NCBI RefSeq assembly: GCF_021531655.1
Contig: NZ_JADYUF010000021.1
Coordinates: 1-56,990, forward strand
Length of the DNA: 56,990 bases
DNA from: Leyella stercorea
Lineage (GTDB): Bacteria > Bacteroidota > Bacteroidia > Bacteroidales > Bacteroidaceae
Direction: 5' to 3'
Shown here: in pieces, positions 34,935-44,940 of the stretch
How positions within the stretch are numbered: the stretch's first letter is position 1
Layout: each line of letters begins with the position of its first letter
Program-made: the position numbers and the translations under genes
Notes under the pieces: generated by a model
Told to the model about the DNA's origin: nothing
Database searches by the model: none
What the model saw: the letters and a program-made list of their open reading frames with translations, nothing else

Positions 34935-35957
34935 ATGTTTAAATTTGCTGACCCATCATATCTATGGCTGCTGGTAGCCGTAGTCTTTCTTGTCGTACTT
35001 AGATTCTATAATCTATGGAAACGTCGCCGTCTGATGTCGCGTCTTGGCGACAAACAGCTGTTGGCGGCAATGATGCCCGATGTGTCCAGAGGGCGTCCTA
35101 CAGTTAAGTTTTGGCTACTTATAAGTGCATTGGCACTTATGATTGTTATGCTTGCTCGTCCTCAAATGGGGTCGAAAATAGCCAATGACAAGCGCAATGG
35201 AATCGAGACGATAATAGCCATGGACATAAGCAACTCTATGCTTGCCCAGGATGTTGTGCCGTCGAGACTCGACAAGAGCAAGATGCTTGTAGAGAGCCTT
35301 GTCGACAATTTCACAAACGACAAGATAGGTCTTGTAGTCTTTGCTGGCGATGCCTTCGTGCAGTTACCTATTACAAATGATTATGTGTCGGCCAAAATGT
35401 TTCTTCATGACATTAGTCCGTCGCTTATAACAACACAGGGCACCGACTTAGCCCATGCCATCAATCTTTCGGCAAGCAGTTTCACACAGCAGCAGGGGGT
35501 AGGACGTGCCATTATTGTCATTACCGACGGTGAAGATCATGAGGGTGGTGCCGAGGAAGCAGTGAAGGCTGCACGCAAGAAGGGCATAAATGTGTTCATA
35601 TTGGGTATAGGTAGCACCAAGGGTGCACCAATCCCAGTAGGTGGCGATTATCTCAAGGACGCTTCGGGCAATGTTGTTATGTCGGCCCTCAATGAGGATA
35701 TGTGTCGTAGTCTTGCTCAGGTTGGCAGCGGATCATATATCCATGTGGACAATACCAATGACGCCCAGGAGAAACTGAACAGTGAATTGGCAAAACTTCA
35801 GAAGGGCACCACACAGGATGTGGTGTATAGTGAGTATGCCGACCAGTTTCAGGCTTTCGGCCTAATTGTAATCTTGCTTTTAATTGTAGAAGCTTGCTTG
35901 CTTGAGGCCAAGAACCCACGATTCAAAAATGTTTTTCTTTTCAAGAAGAAGGCTTAA
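34935..35957 (+). CDS. batB: BatB, vWA-domain aerotolerance protein
   Basis: A 340-residue paralogue of BatA with N-terminal membrane helices (about 8-24 and 58-75), MIDAS DISNSML (about 96), a TDGEDHEGG loop, and a C-terminal membrane helix (about 305-325). It starts 11 bp after batA. A tandem duplication of about 16 bp (AGAAGGCTTAAATA, repeated at 35943-35973) sits on the stop codon; the first copy provides the stop. Confidence 0.9.
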   Translation: MFKFADPSYLWLLVAVVFLVVLRFYNLWKRRRLMSRLGDKQLLAAMMPDVSRGRPTVKFWLLISALALMIVMLARPQMGSKIANDKRNGIETIIAMDISNSMLAQDVVPSRLDKSKMLVESLVDNFTNDKIGLVVFAGDAFVQLPITNDYVSAKMFLHDISPSLITTQGTDLAHAINLSASSFTQQQGVGRAIIVITDGEDHEGGAEEAVKAARKKGINVFILGIGSTKGAPIPVGGDYLKDASGNVVMSALNEDMCRSLAQVGSGSYIHVDNTNDAQEKLNSELAKLQKGTTQDVVYSEYADQFQAFGLIVILLLIVEACLLEAKNPRFKNVFLFKKKA

Positions 35958-35997
35958 ATAGAAGAAGGCTTAAATAATTCCATAATTAAGATACAAT

Positions 35998-36669
35998 ATG
36001 AGAATTGCTATAGTTATAATTATGTTGATAGCTTCGGTGGTGGACATCAGTGCCCAGTCGGACCGTCGTTGTATACGCAGTGGCAACCGTCAGTATCGCC
36101 AGCAGAATTTTGTTAAGGCAGAGGCTGAGTATCGTAAGGCTGTTTCAGCTAATAGTACCAATACTCAGGCTTTATACAATCTTGGCTGTGCCTTGATGAT
36201 GCAGAACAAGGACTCATTGGCAACAGTACAGTTTGAGAAAGCCGGACGCCTTGAGAAAGACCCTAAGCGCAAGGCTATGGTCTACCATAATATCGGATTT
36301 ATCTGCCAGAACCATCGTCTATATTCTGAGGCAATCGAAGCATACAAGGAGAGTCTTCGAAATAATCCGTCAGACAATGAGACACGCTACAATCTTGAAT
36401 TGTGCAAGCGCTTGAACAAGTCGAACAAGCAACAGCAAAAACAACAAAACAAGCAGAATAACGACAACAAGAAAAAAGACGATAAGAAGAAAAAGGAAGA
36501 AAAGAACAAGTCGCAGCAGAAAAATCCTGAAGATCAAAAGCAGAAGATGAGCAAGGACAATGCTGAGCAACTGCTTAATGCTGCCATGCAAAACGAGCAG
36601 GCTACGCAGCGCAAGGTTAAGGAAGCGCAACGTGCTGGCAAGTCTAAACGTCTTGAGAAAAACTGGTAG
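35998..36669 (+). CDS. batC: BatC, TPR protein
   Basis: A 223-residue exported TPR protein. It has a signal peptide (MRIAIVIIMLIASVVDISA), about three TPR units (about 25-137, with ALYNLGCALM and VYHNIGFICQ), then a highly charged low-complexity tail rich in Gln, Lys and Asn (about 140-185) and a short helical end. The composition and length match BatC of Bacteroides. Probably a periplasmic scaffold for the Bat complex. Confidence 0.88.
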   Translation: MRIAIVIIMLIASVVDISAQSDRRCIRSGNRQYRQQNFVKAEAEYRKAVSANSTNTQALYNLGCALMMQNKDSLATVQFEKAGRLEKDPKRKAMVYHNIGFICQNHRLYSEAIEAYKESLRNNPSDNETRYNLELCKRLNKSNKQQQKQQNKQNNDNKKKDDKKKKEEKNKSQQKNPEDQKQKMSKDNAEQLLNAAMQNEQATQRKVKEAQRAGKSKRLEKNW

Positions 36670-36687
36670 TAAGAATACAAACTTTCA

Positions 36688-39297
36688 ATGAGAAAGCTAA
36701 TGACAAAGCTAAATAGAATGAAACGGTCTATATTGTTTTATGTTCTGTGCGTATTTACGTTATGTACCTACGCACAGGGCATTTCTGTTTCTGCACCGTC
36801 GCATGTTGCGACAGGCGAGAATTTCCGTCTAACGTATAGTGTTAATGCTCAAAGTGTGGACGACTTCCGGGCTGCAAACATTCCTTCGGGTCTTGAGGTG
36901 ATAGCAGGTCCATATACGTCCTATCAGTCGAGCTATCAAATGATAAATGGCCATACAAGTCGTTCGGCAAGTGTCACATATACCTATACTCTGTATGCAG
37001 AGAAGGCAGGCACCTATACAATTCCTGGTGCGCGAGCAAAGGTAGATGGCAAGACCATCAGTTCGCATTCAGTACACATTAAGGTGTCGGGAGCAGCAAA
37101 GAGTGGTGGTTCGTCGGCTCCTAAGAATCATGAGGACGAGAGTTACGATGTCAACAATACTGGTCATATCTCTGCCAAAGACCTCTTTGTAAAGGTTAGT
37201 GCCAATAAAAAGCGTGTTCACGAACAGGAACCGATACTGCTGACATACAAGGTTTACACTCTTGTCGATTTGACTTCGCTCGACGGCAAGATGCCAGACC
37301 TTACTGGTTTTCATACCCAGGAAATAAAACTGCCACAGCAGAAGAGTTTCCATGTAGAGAAGGTTAACGGTCGTAATTATCGTTGTGTCACGTGGAGCCA
37401 GTATGTAATGTATCCGCAGATGACAGGCAAACTACAGATTCCGAGTATAACATTCAAGGGTGTAGTAGTGGCACGTAACAATGCAGTAGACCCCTTTGAG
37501 GCTTTCTTCAACGGTGGTTCGGGTTATGTGGAGATAAAGCGTGACATCGTGGCTCCAAGTCTGAACATAGAGGTAGTTCCGCTTCCTGCCAAGCCAGTCA
37601 ACTTCAGTGGTGGCGTGGGCCGTTTCAATATTTCAACCCAGCTTCTTGGACGTGGTTCATATAAGGAGGGCGACCCCGTTACTTTGCGTGTTGTGATAGG
37701 TGGCAATGGCAACCTTAAGCTTGTAAAGCAGCCGGTAGTAAATTTCCCAAAAGATTTTGACAGGTATGATCCTAAGGTAACAGACCGTACCCGTCTTACT
37801 GCAAATGGTATTGAAGGCAATATGGTTTACGACTATCTTGTTGTACCACGCAACCAAGGCAAATACACTATTCCTTCGGTAGAACTGAATTATTACGATG
37901 TTGCTGCCGATACATATAAGACTGTCCGTACCCAGCCAATTGAAATAAATGTTGCTAAGGGCGACGGACGCAAGTCGTCTGTGAGCGACTATTCTGGTGT
38001 TGAGTCATCTGATATTCGTGCAATCAAGACTGGCGAAGCCACTTCTGGCAAGGGATATTCGTTCTATCGTTCAGCGTCTTACTGGTTGGGGCTTATTCTG
38101 CCTTTTGTATTCTTTGTAAGTGTGCTCGTTTACCATCGCAATCGAGTACGTGATAATGCCGACGTAGCACGTATGAAGGGCAAGCGCGCCAATAAGGTTG
38201 CCACCAAACGTCTGAAGAAGGCTCTGCAACTACTTAATGCTGGTCGTCAGAACCTGTTCTACGACGAGACCTTGAGAGCATTGTGGGGTTATGCCGGCGA
38301 CAAGTTGAATATGCCGGTCGAACAACTCTCGCGCGAAAATATCGCCGCAAAGCTTGAAGAGCGTGAGATTAGTCGTGACACTATTGACAAGTTCATTGCT
38401 GCTCTTGACGAGTGTGAGTTTGAGCGTTATGCTCCAGGTGATGTAGGTGGCAATATGATGAAAACATACGATACAGCTATGATAGCTATTACTGACATTG
38501 AGGGTGACTTGAAGACCTCGCGTGGCAAACGCAGTGCACAAACAGCGTCAACACTATCGGTTATAATCATCGGTTTTGTTTTGTCGTTGTGCAGTGTCGA
38601 AGTCTTTGCTGTCAATAAGGCAGATGCCGATTCTGCTTATACTAGCGGTAATTATATTCAGGCAGCCAGGATTTACAACGAGCTGTTGAAGGTTGACGAA
38701 AGTGCAACTCTTTATTATAATTTAGGCAATGCCTACTATCGATTAGGCAATATCGGTCAGTCGGTAGTGGCGTATGAGAAGGCTCTGCGCCTCGCTCCTC
38801 AGGATGATGACATACGTGCCAATCTCAAATTTGTCCACAGTAAGACCATCGACCGCGTGTCTTCGGGTTCGCGTATGTTCTTTGTCGATTGGTATGAGTC
38901 GATGCTCAATCTTTGTGGCATAGATGGTTGGGCCGGCATTGGTGTAGCTTCGTTCATTGTAATGCTTCTGCTTATTGCTGTCTATTTCCTATGTGGTAGG
39001 GTAGTGCTGCGTAAGGTGGGCTTCTATGGAGCGTTGCTTTCGTTCGTCATATTCATTATGTCCAATCTTTTTGCTTGGCAGCAGCTGCGTGCATTCAATG
39101 CTCACGATCGTGCTGTTGTAGTGCGTCCGTCTGCACAAATCAGAAAGACTCCTTCAGATACAAGTGCAAGTGCCTTTGTGCTTCATGAGGGCACGTCGGT
39201 AGTCATTACAGATAGCTTGATGAAGGGATGGTTGGGCATCCGTCTTGACGATGGTCGTGAGGGATGGATTAAGAGCAATCAGGTAGAAGTGATATAA
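36688..39297 (+). CDS. batD: BatD-BatE fusion protein
   Basis: An 869-residue protein that joins two Bat proteins. The BatD part has a signal peptide (best from the third ATG, 36718: MKRSILFYVLCVFTLCTYA), beta-sandwich repeats (about 30-430) and a membrane segment (461-481). After a cytoplasmic helical stretch, residues 617-640 (STLSVIIIGFVLSLCSVEVFA) look like a former signal peptide, now internal. The BatE part follows: TPR units (about 645-720, YYNLGNAYYRLGN), two membrane helices (about 747-796) and a C-terminal SH3-like domain (about 808-868, ending EGWIKSNQVEVI). In Bacteroides fragilis batD and batE are described as separate genes; here the frame is continuous. Confidence 0.88.
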   Translation: MRKLMTKLNRMKRSILFYVLCVFTLCTYAQGISVSAPSHVATGENFRLTYSVNAQSVDDFRAANIPSGLEVIAGPYTSYQSSYQMINGHTSRSASVTYTYTLYAEKAGTYTIPGARAKVDGKTISSHSVHIKVSGAAKSGGSSAPKNHEDESYDVNNTGHISAKDLFVKVSANKKRVHEQEPILLTYKVYTLVDLTSLDGKMPDLTGFHTQEIKLPQQKSFHVEKVNGRNYRCVTWSQYVMYPQMTGKLQIPSITFKGVVVARNNAVDPFEAFFNGGSGYVEIKRDIVAPSLNIEVVPLPAKPVNFSGGVGRFNISTQLLGRGSYKEGDPVTLRVVIGGNGNLKLVKQPVVNFPKDFDRYDPKVTDRTRLTANGIEGNMVYDYLVVPRNQGKYTIPSVELNYYDVAADTYKTVRTQPIEINVAKGDGRKSSVSDYSGVESSDIRAIKTGEATSGKGYSFYRSASYWLGLILPFVFFVSVLVYHRNRVRDNADVARMKGKRANKVATKRLKKALQLLNAGRQNLFYDETLRALWGYAGDKLNMPVEQLSRENIAAKLEEREISRDTIDKFIAALDECEFERYAPGDVGGNMMKTYDTAMIAITDIEGDLKTSRGKRSAQTASTLSVIIIGFVLSLCSVEVFAVNKADADSAYTSGNYIQAARIYNELLKVDESATLYYNLGNAYYRLGNIGQSVVAYEKALRLAPQDDDIRANLKFVHSKTIDRVSSGSRMFFVDWYESMLNLCGIDGWAGIGVASFIVMLLLIAVYFLCGRVVLRKVGFYGALLSFVIFIMSNLFAWQQLRAFNAHDRAVVVRPSAQIRKTPSDTSASAFVLHEGTSVVITDSLMKGWLGIRLDDGREGWIKSNQVEVI

Positions 39298-39339
39298 TTC
39301 AAGATTTTACAAATAATATAAATAAAACCATTCGCAATA

Positions 39340-40041
39340 ATGCTGTTAGATATCCAGACGTTTTTGGCAAACGACAGGCTTGTCCTGTCATGGTTTAACG
39401 GTAGCAACTCTGTCTTTCTCGACGGATGGATGTCTGCCCTTACGTCAGGCTTTACATGGTTGGCGTTGTATGCGTCGCTGTTCTATCTTGTGGTCAAGAA
39501 CAATGAGACAATGGGACAGATAATGCTTGTTGTAGGTTGTGCTTTAGCTTGTGTGGGATTGGCTGATATTATGGCCGATGTCATAGTAAAGCCTCTGGTA
39601 GAGCGTTGGCGACCGAGCAACGATCCCATCTTTAAGTATGATGTGTCGGTAGTGGATGGCTATCGTGGAACGTCTTATGGATTTTTCTCGGCACATGCAG
39701 CAAATACATTCTCCTTAGCATTGTTTTTCTGTATGCTTGTGAGGAGTCGGGTGTTGAGTGTAGCGCTTGTACTTTGGTCGTTTGTCAACTGCTATACCCG
39801 TATGTATCTTGGCCTTCATTATCCTTCAGATATTGTTTGCGGTCTTCTTTGGGGCAGTGTATGTGCTATAGGAGTCTATTATTTTTATTTGCGAGTGAGC
39901 CGCCGAATGTTTGGTGAGGACAATTACGTATCGACTCAGTACACGTCAACGGGCTACCGACTTTGTGATGTTGACATTGTAGTTTTTGTGCTCGTTTCTA
40001 CAGTTCTCATCACCTTATTCAAGGCTTTGTTTATTTATTAA
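39340..40041 (+). CDS. PAP2-family phosphatase
   Basis: A 233-residue membrane phosphatase of the type-2 phosphatidic acid phosphatase family with about six membrane segments. The three active-site motifs are KPLVERWRP (KxxxxxxRP), SAHAANTF (replacing PSGH) and TRMYLGLHYPSDI (SRxxxxxHxxxD). Possible substrates include undecaprenyl pyrophosphate or lipid A phosphates; neither is decided by sequence. It follows the bat cluster by 42 bp. Confidence 0.9.
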   Translation: MLLDIQTFLANDRLVLSWFNGSNSVFLDGWMSALTSGFTWLALYASLFYLVVKNNETMGQIMLVVGCALACVGLADIMADVIVKPLVERWRPSNDPIFKYDVSVVDGYRGTSYGFFSAHAANTFSLALFFCMLVRSRVLSVALVLWSFVNCYTRMYLGLHYPSDIVCGLLWGSVCAIGVYYFYLRVSRRMFGEDNYVSTQYTSTGYRLCDVDIVVFVLVSTVLITLFKALFIY

Positions 40042-40079
40042 GACCATATTATAGAATTTCAGTTAGATAAAAATAGAAA

Positions 40080-41309
40080 ATGGAAACAAAACGTATACAT
40101 ATTAAGGACTACAATTATTCTCTTCCTGACGAGCGTATAGCCAAGTTCCCGCTTGCTCAACGCGACCACAGCAAGTTGCTTCTTTATAAGCATGGTGAGG
40201 TGTCGGAAGATGTCTTCTATAATATTCCAAATCATTTGCCGGAGGGTGCTCTTATGGTGTTCAACAACACCAAGGTAATCCAGGCACGTCTGCACTTCCG
40301 TAAGTCTACGGGTGCACTCATCGAGGTGTTTCTGCTCGAACCTTATGTACCTGCCGACTATGAGCAGATGTTTCAGACTACCGGTTCGTGTTCTTGGCTT
40401 TGCATGATAGGCAACTTGAAGAAATGGAAGGGTGAGACATTGCGTCGTACTTTTGATGTAAAGGGTCGTGAGGTGACACTCAATGCCGAGCGACGTGAAG
40501 ATGTAGGCAAGAGCTATCGTGTCGATTTCTCATGGGATGATAATACTGTATCTTTTGCCGAATTGCTCGACTCTGTAGGCGAGTTACCAATTCCTCCTTA
40601 TCTTAATCGTGAGACTCAGGAGAGTGACAAGACAACTTATCAGACAGTATACTCTAAAATCAAGGGCTCCGTGGCTGCTCCTACGGCTGGTCTGCACTTT
40701 ACATCAGACGTGCTCGCATCGCTCGACAATCACGGTATTGATCGTGAGGAGGTGACGCTACATGTTGGGGCTGGAACATTCAAGCCTGTAAAGTCAGAGG
40801 AAATACAGGATCACGAGATGCATACCGAGTACATATGCGTCCATCGTCAGACTCTCGAAAAACTCATTAAGCATAATGCATGTGCCATTGCCGTTGGCAC
40901 TACGAGTGTTCGCACGCTTGAAAGTCTTTACTATATGGGTGTTAAGCTTGAGAAGAATCTTGACATCTCTGAAGATGAATTGCACGTATGTCAGTGGGAG
41001 CCTTATGAAGATGAAACCTTCGAAATGGCAGCTAAAGTTACGCCTCTTAAGGCCATACAGAACATTCTTGCTTATCTCGACCGCCACTCGCTTAATTCGC
41101 TTCATTCAAGTACGCAGATAATCATTGCCCCAGGCTATGAATATAAGATAGTAAAGATGCTCGTTACTAATTTCCATCAGCCCCAGTCTACGTTGCTATT
41201 GCTCGTGAGTGCATTCCTGCATGGAGATTGGCACAAGATATACGATTATGCTTTGGCGCACGACTTCCGATTCTTGAGCTACGGAGACAGTTCATTGCTC
41301 ATACCTTAA
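40080..41309 (+). CDS. queA: S-adenosylmethionine:tRNA ribosyltransferase-isomerase
   Basis: A 409-residue enzyme that moves the ribosyl group of SAM to 7-aminomethyl-7-deazaguanine in tRNA, the penultimate step of queuosine synthesis. Diagnostic blocks are YSLPDERIAKFPLAQRDHSKLL near the N-terminus (read as two motifs, YSLPDERIA and QRDHSKLL), GSVAAPTAGLHF (about 197-208) and VTLHVGAGTFKPV (about 226-238). Slightly longer than the usual 340-360 residues, as is normal in Bacteroidetes. Other queuosine genes are absent from the window. Confidence 0.94.
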   Translation: METKRIHIKDYNYSLPDERIAKFPLAQRDHSKLLLYKHGEVSEDVFYNIPNHLPEGALMVFNNTKVIQARLHFRKSTGALIEVFLLEPYVPADYEQMFQTTGSCSWLCMIGNLKKWKGETLRRTFDVKGREVTLNAERREDVGKSYRVDFSWDDNTVSFAELLDSVGELPIPPYLNRETQESDKTTYQTVYSKIKGSVAAPTAGLHFTSDVLASLDNHGIDREEVTLHVGAGTFKPVKSEEIQDHEMHTEYICVHRQTLEKLIKHNACAIAVGTTSVRTLESLYYMGVKLEKNLDISEDELHVCQWEPYEDETFEMAAKVTPLKAIQNILAYLDRHSLNSLHSSTQIIIAPGYEYKIVKMLVTNFHQPQSTLLLLVSAFLHGDWHKIYDYALAHDFRFLSYGDSSLLIP

Positions 41310-41357
41310 TGTGTGAGTAGTTCATATTTTATTTAATAAAGAAAACACGTTACAATT

Positions 41358-42557
41358 ATGAAAATAGGTGATAAAGTACAGTTCCTCAGCGAAATTGGCG
41401 GTGGAAAGATTGCTGGATTTCAAGGCAAGGACATAGCCTTGGTTGAGGATGAAGACGGATTTCAGATTCCAACTCCCATTTCCGACCTTGTTGTGACCAG
41501 TAGTGGCGAAGAATATTCTTCAGCGCGTTCGGTAGTCAAGAAGGGTGGGGCAGAACAGGCTTCCGAAACTGCCGACCCCGACACGTTCAATATGTCGGTA
41601 AAGGCTAAAATCAACGCTACAATTGATGATGAATTTATAGAGGAGGAAGAATATGATGCTGCCGACCGTGAGATTACCTATCGTGCTAAGGTAGAGGAGC
41701 GCAAGGGAGGCAACGTGCTTAACCTCTATTATGCTTTTGTGCCAGAGGATGTCAAGAATTTCTCGAAATCAACATTCGCTTGCTATCTTGTCAACGACAG
41801 CAACTACTATGTACATTATCTCTATATGAGTGTTGACGGCCATTCGTTCCGCTTGCGCGGTGAAGGCGAACTTGAGCCCAATACTAAGCTCTATATTGAA
41901 AGCTTTGCACTCGACCAGCTCAACGAAATCGACCGTGTACGATTCCAGCTTCTCTCGTTCAAGCGTGATAAGGATTTCGTAGCCAAACCGGTTTGCGATG
42001 TTCAGTTCCGTATTGACAAGGTGAAGTTCTACAAGTTGCATACATTCCAGTCAAACGATTTCTTCGAGACTCCTGCTCTGCTCTATCCCGTGGTGAAAAA
42101 CGATGAGGTAGCACAGCTCAAACCTATTGAGGCTGAAAAACTTATATATGTAGAATCTGATGAGACTGAAACTAAGAGCAAGAAAGATGTTCAATCTAAT
42201 GTTTCTTACAGCAAGTTGAAGGGACTTGAATCGCTCAATACTCCAAAGCACGCCAAGTCGAAAAAATCATCCAATGAGCCTCTTGTTGTCGACCTCCATG
42301 CTAACGAACTCCTTGAGACTACTGCAGGAATGGGTACATCTGACATATTGAACTATCAGCTCGACTACTTCCGTAGAACCCTTGAGGAGAACAAGCATAA
42401 TAAAGGACTCCATATTGTGTTCATTCATGGCAAGGGCGAAGGCGTGCTTCGTCATGCTATAATCAATGAGTTGCGCTATCGTTATAAGAATTATCCCTAT
42501 CAGGACGCCTCTTTCCAGGAATATGGTTATGGGGCTACACAGGTAACAATCAGATAA
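41358..42557 (+). CDS. DUF2027 and Smr domain protein
   Basis: A 399-residue protein with an N-terminal SH3-like segment (KIGDKVQFLSEIGGGKIAGF), a central DUF2027 beta domain (about 95-260), a lysine/serine-rich linker and a C-terminal Smr domain (about 310-399). The Smr domain has VDLHANELLE and the core HGKGEGVLRHAI. Smr domains bind or nick nucleic acids and are also found in MutS2 and in ribosome-rescue nucleases. The role of this Bacteroidetes version is not known. It lies eight bases ahead of nadE. Confidence 0.87.
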   Translation: MKIGDKVQFLSEIGGGKIAGFQGKDIALVEDEDGFQIPTPISDLVVTSSGEEYSSARSVVKKGGAEQASETADPDTFNMSVKAKINATIDDEFIEEEEYDAADREITYRAKVEERKGGNVLNLYYAFVPEDVKNFSKSTFACYLVNDSNYYVHYLYMSVDGHSFRLRGEGELEPNTKLYIESFALDQLNEIDRVRFQLLSFKRDKDFVAKPVCDVQFRIDKVKFYKLHTFQSNDFFETPALLYPVVKNDEVAQLKPIEAEKLIYVESDETETKSKKDVQSNVSYSKLKGLESLNTPKHAKSKKSSNEPLVVDLHANELLETTAGMGTSDILNYQLDYFRRTLEENKHNKGLHIVFIHGKGEGVLRHAIINELRYRYKNYPYQDASFQEYGYGATQVTIR

Positions 42558-42564
42558 TAAAGAA

Positions 42565-44499
42565 ATGAAGTACGGTTACATCACAGTTGCGTCTGCCATT
42601 CCTTCGGTGAAGGTTGCTGATGCCGATTACAATATAAAGCAAATAGAGAGTCTCACAGCTCAGGCTGAAGGTAAAGGGGCTGAGATTATCGTATTCCCTG
42701 AACTTTCAGTCACGGGCTACACTTGTCAAGACCTCTTTGCACAACAGACGCTTATTGAGCAAGCAGAAATGCAGATTCTGCAGTTGCTCGACTTCTCTCG
42801 CAAACTCGATATTATCTGCGTTGTGGGAGCGCCAGTGTGTATTGGTTCTGGGCTGTACAACTGCGCTGTAGTGTGCCAGCATGGCAATATCCTTGGTATT
42901 GTGCCCAAGCGTTATCTGCCTAATTACGCTGAATTCTATGAAAAGCGTTGGTTTGCTTCTGTTGACGATATTGTACGTCCTACAGAAGTACGTTTTGCTG
43001 GCAACACCATTACCGTACAACCTGGTATTCAGCTGTTCCAGACTTGCGACGGAGTGAAGTTTGGCATAGAACTGTGTGAGGACCTTTGGGCACCAGTTCC
43101 ACCGTCAAACGACATTGCTCTCGCAGGAGCAGATATTATTCTCAATCTTTCTGCAAGCGACGACCTTATAGGCAAGAATGCCTATCTGCGTTCTCTTCTC
43201 TGCCAGCAGAGTGCTCGCTTGATATGTGGTTACGTATATAGCTCATGTGGATTTGGCGAGAGTACTCAGGATGTTGTCTATGGTGGCAATGCGTACATTT
43301 GCGAGAATGGAACTATGGTGGCAGAGTCGGAGCGTTTTGCTCTTGACGAACAACTCGTGATAAATCAGATTGATGTAGACAAGTTGCGCACCGAACGCCG
43401 TAAGAACACATCGTTCGTACAGGCAAGTGCCAATAATGATAATCCGGTGACTATCATTTCTACAGATGCCGTAGAGCCTCGCGACTTTTCTCTTATGCGT
43501 AGCGTCAATCCTCATCCATTCATACCTACAAGCAATGATATGTTTGCTTCTTGCGATGAGATTTTCTCTATTCAGGTATGTGGTCTTGCCAAACGCCTTG
43601 TACACACATGCTCCAAGCGTGTGGTACTTGGCATAAGTGGTGGCTTGGACTCTACTCTTGCGCTGCTGGTATGTGTCAAGACATTCGACAAGCTTGGCTA
43701 CGACCGTAAGGGAATAGTTGGTGTCACTATGCCCGGCTTCGGCACTACCGACCGTACCTACAACAATGCCATCTCGCTCATGCAGAGCCTCGGCATCACA
43801 ATACGCGAGATACCGATAGCCAAGAGCGTAACTCAACATTTCGAGGATATCGGCCACGACATAAATGTGCATGACGTGACATACGAGAATGGCCAGGCAC
43901 GTGAGCGTACGCAGATACTCATGGACCTCAGCAACAAGTTGGGCGGCTTAGTCATTGGTACGGGCGACCTTAGCGAACTTGCACTTGGTTGGGCAACATA
44001 CAATGGCGACCACATGTCAATGTATGGGGTCAATGCCAGCATACCCAAGACCCTCATACGCTATCTTGTAGGCCATGTAGCCAATAATAGTATCGACGAA
44101 CAGTCGCGTCTGACGTTGCTCGACATTATCGATACTCCGATTTCGCCAGAACTTATCCCTGCCGACGAGGATGGCAACATCAGCCAGAAGACCGAGGATC
44201 TTGTAGGCCCATATGAACTGCACGACTTCTTCCTCTATCATTTCCTGCGTTTCGGATTCCGTCCGTCCAAGCTCTTCATGCTTGCTCGTCATGCCTTCAG
44301 TGTAGAGACTTACGATGATGATGTAATCAAGCATTGGTTGCGTACTTTCATTCGACGTTTCTTCCAGCAGCAGTTCAAGCGCTCGTGCCTGCCCGACGGT
44401 CCGAAGGTTGGTAGTGTTTCACTCTCGCCACGCGGCGACTGGCGCATGCCCACCGATGCAGCATCCGCTCTGTGGCTTGCAGAATGTGATACACTTTAG
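42565..44499 (+). CDS. nadE: glutamine-dependent NAD+ synthase
   Basis: A 644-residue two-domain enzyme that makes NAD+ from deamido-NAD+, ATP and glutamine. The N-terminal nitrilase-like glutaminase domain has the Glu-Lys-Cys triad in FPELSVTGY, KRYLPNYAEFYEKRW and GIELCEDLW. The synthase domain has the P-loop GISGGLDSTLAL (about 356-367) and LVIGTGDLSELALGW. Length fits the 'long' NadE form. Confidence 0.96.
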   Translation: MKYGYITVASAIPSVKVADADYNIKQIESLTAQAEGKGAEIIVFPELSVTGYTCQDLFAQQTLIEQAEMQILQLLDFSRKLDIICVVGAPVCIGSGLYNCAVVCQHGNILGIVPKRYLPNYAEFYEKRWFASVDDIVRPTEVRFAGNTITVQPGIQLFQTCDGVKFGIELCEDLWAPVPPSNDIALAGADIILNLSASDDLIGKNAYLRSLLCQQSARLICGYVYSSCGFGESTQDVVYGGNAYICENGTMVAESERFALDEQLVINQIDVDKLRTERRKNTSFVQASANNDNPVTIISTDAVEPRDFSLMRSVNPHPFIPTSNDMFASCDEIFSIQVCGLAKRLVHTCSKRVVLGISGGLDSTLALLVCVKTFDKLGYDRKGIVGVTMPGFGTTDRTYNNAISLMQSLGITIREIPIAKSVTQHFEDIGHDINVHDVTYENGQARERTQILMDLSNKLGGLVIGTGDLSELALGWATYNGDHMSMYGVNASIPKTLIRYLVGHVANNSIDEQSRLTLLDIIDTPISPELIPADEDGNISQKTEDLVGPYELHDFFLYHFLRFGFRPSKLFMLARHAFSVETYDDDVIKHWLRTFIRRFFQQQFKRSCLPDGPKVGSVSLSPRGDWRMPTDAASALWLAECDTL

Positions 44500-44527
44500 G
44501 TAGATAAATTCCACTAAATGACATTAA

Positions 44528-44926
44528 ATGGAACAGACAGCCAAAGCAAAGAAGGCTCCCGTGTATCTGACCAAAATCTCGCGCGAAACATTCGACAAAC
44601 TGAAGGAGCAGATCTTGCACGTGCTTGTCGTAGAGAAACGCTATCGCGAAAGTGGTTTCTCAGCCCATCAGTTAGCTGAGATGCTGCATACCAATACGCG
44701 CTATGTTTCTATCGTGCTCAGCGTGCGCTATCATGCCAACTTTGCGCAGTTTATAAACAAGCTGCGCATTGAAGAGGCAATGGCTTTGTTGCAAGACCAA
44801 CGTTATGCCAATCTACGCATTGAGGAGATTTCTGATATGGTTGGGTTTGCCAATCGTCAGTCGTTCTATAGAGCTTTCTGCCAGATTGTGGGCAAGACTC
44901 CTCGACAGTATCAGGAGCAACTGTAA
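44528..44926 (+). CDS. AraC-type helix-turn-helix regulator without sensor domain
   Basis: A 132-residue protein that is little more than an AraC DNA-binding domain: first HTH around FSAHQLAEMLHTNTRYVS, second around IEEISDMVGFANRQSFYRAF, then the standard KTPRQYQEQ end. The N-terminal 40 residues are charged and lack a cupin or ligand domain. It follows nadE by 28 bp, so it may share its transcript. Targets unknown. Confidence 0.85.
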   Translation: MEQTAKAKKAPVYLTKISRETFDKLKEQILHVLVVEKRYRESGFSAHQLAEMLHTNTRYVSIVLSVRYHANFAQFINKLRIEEAMALLQDQRYANLRIEEISDMVGFANRQSFYRAFCQIVGKTPRQYQEQL

Positions 44927-44940
44927 TAAATATCATTAAC

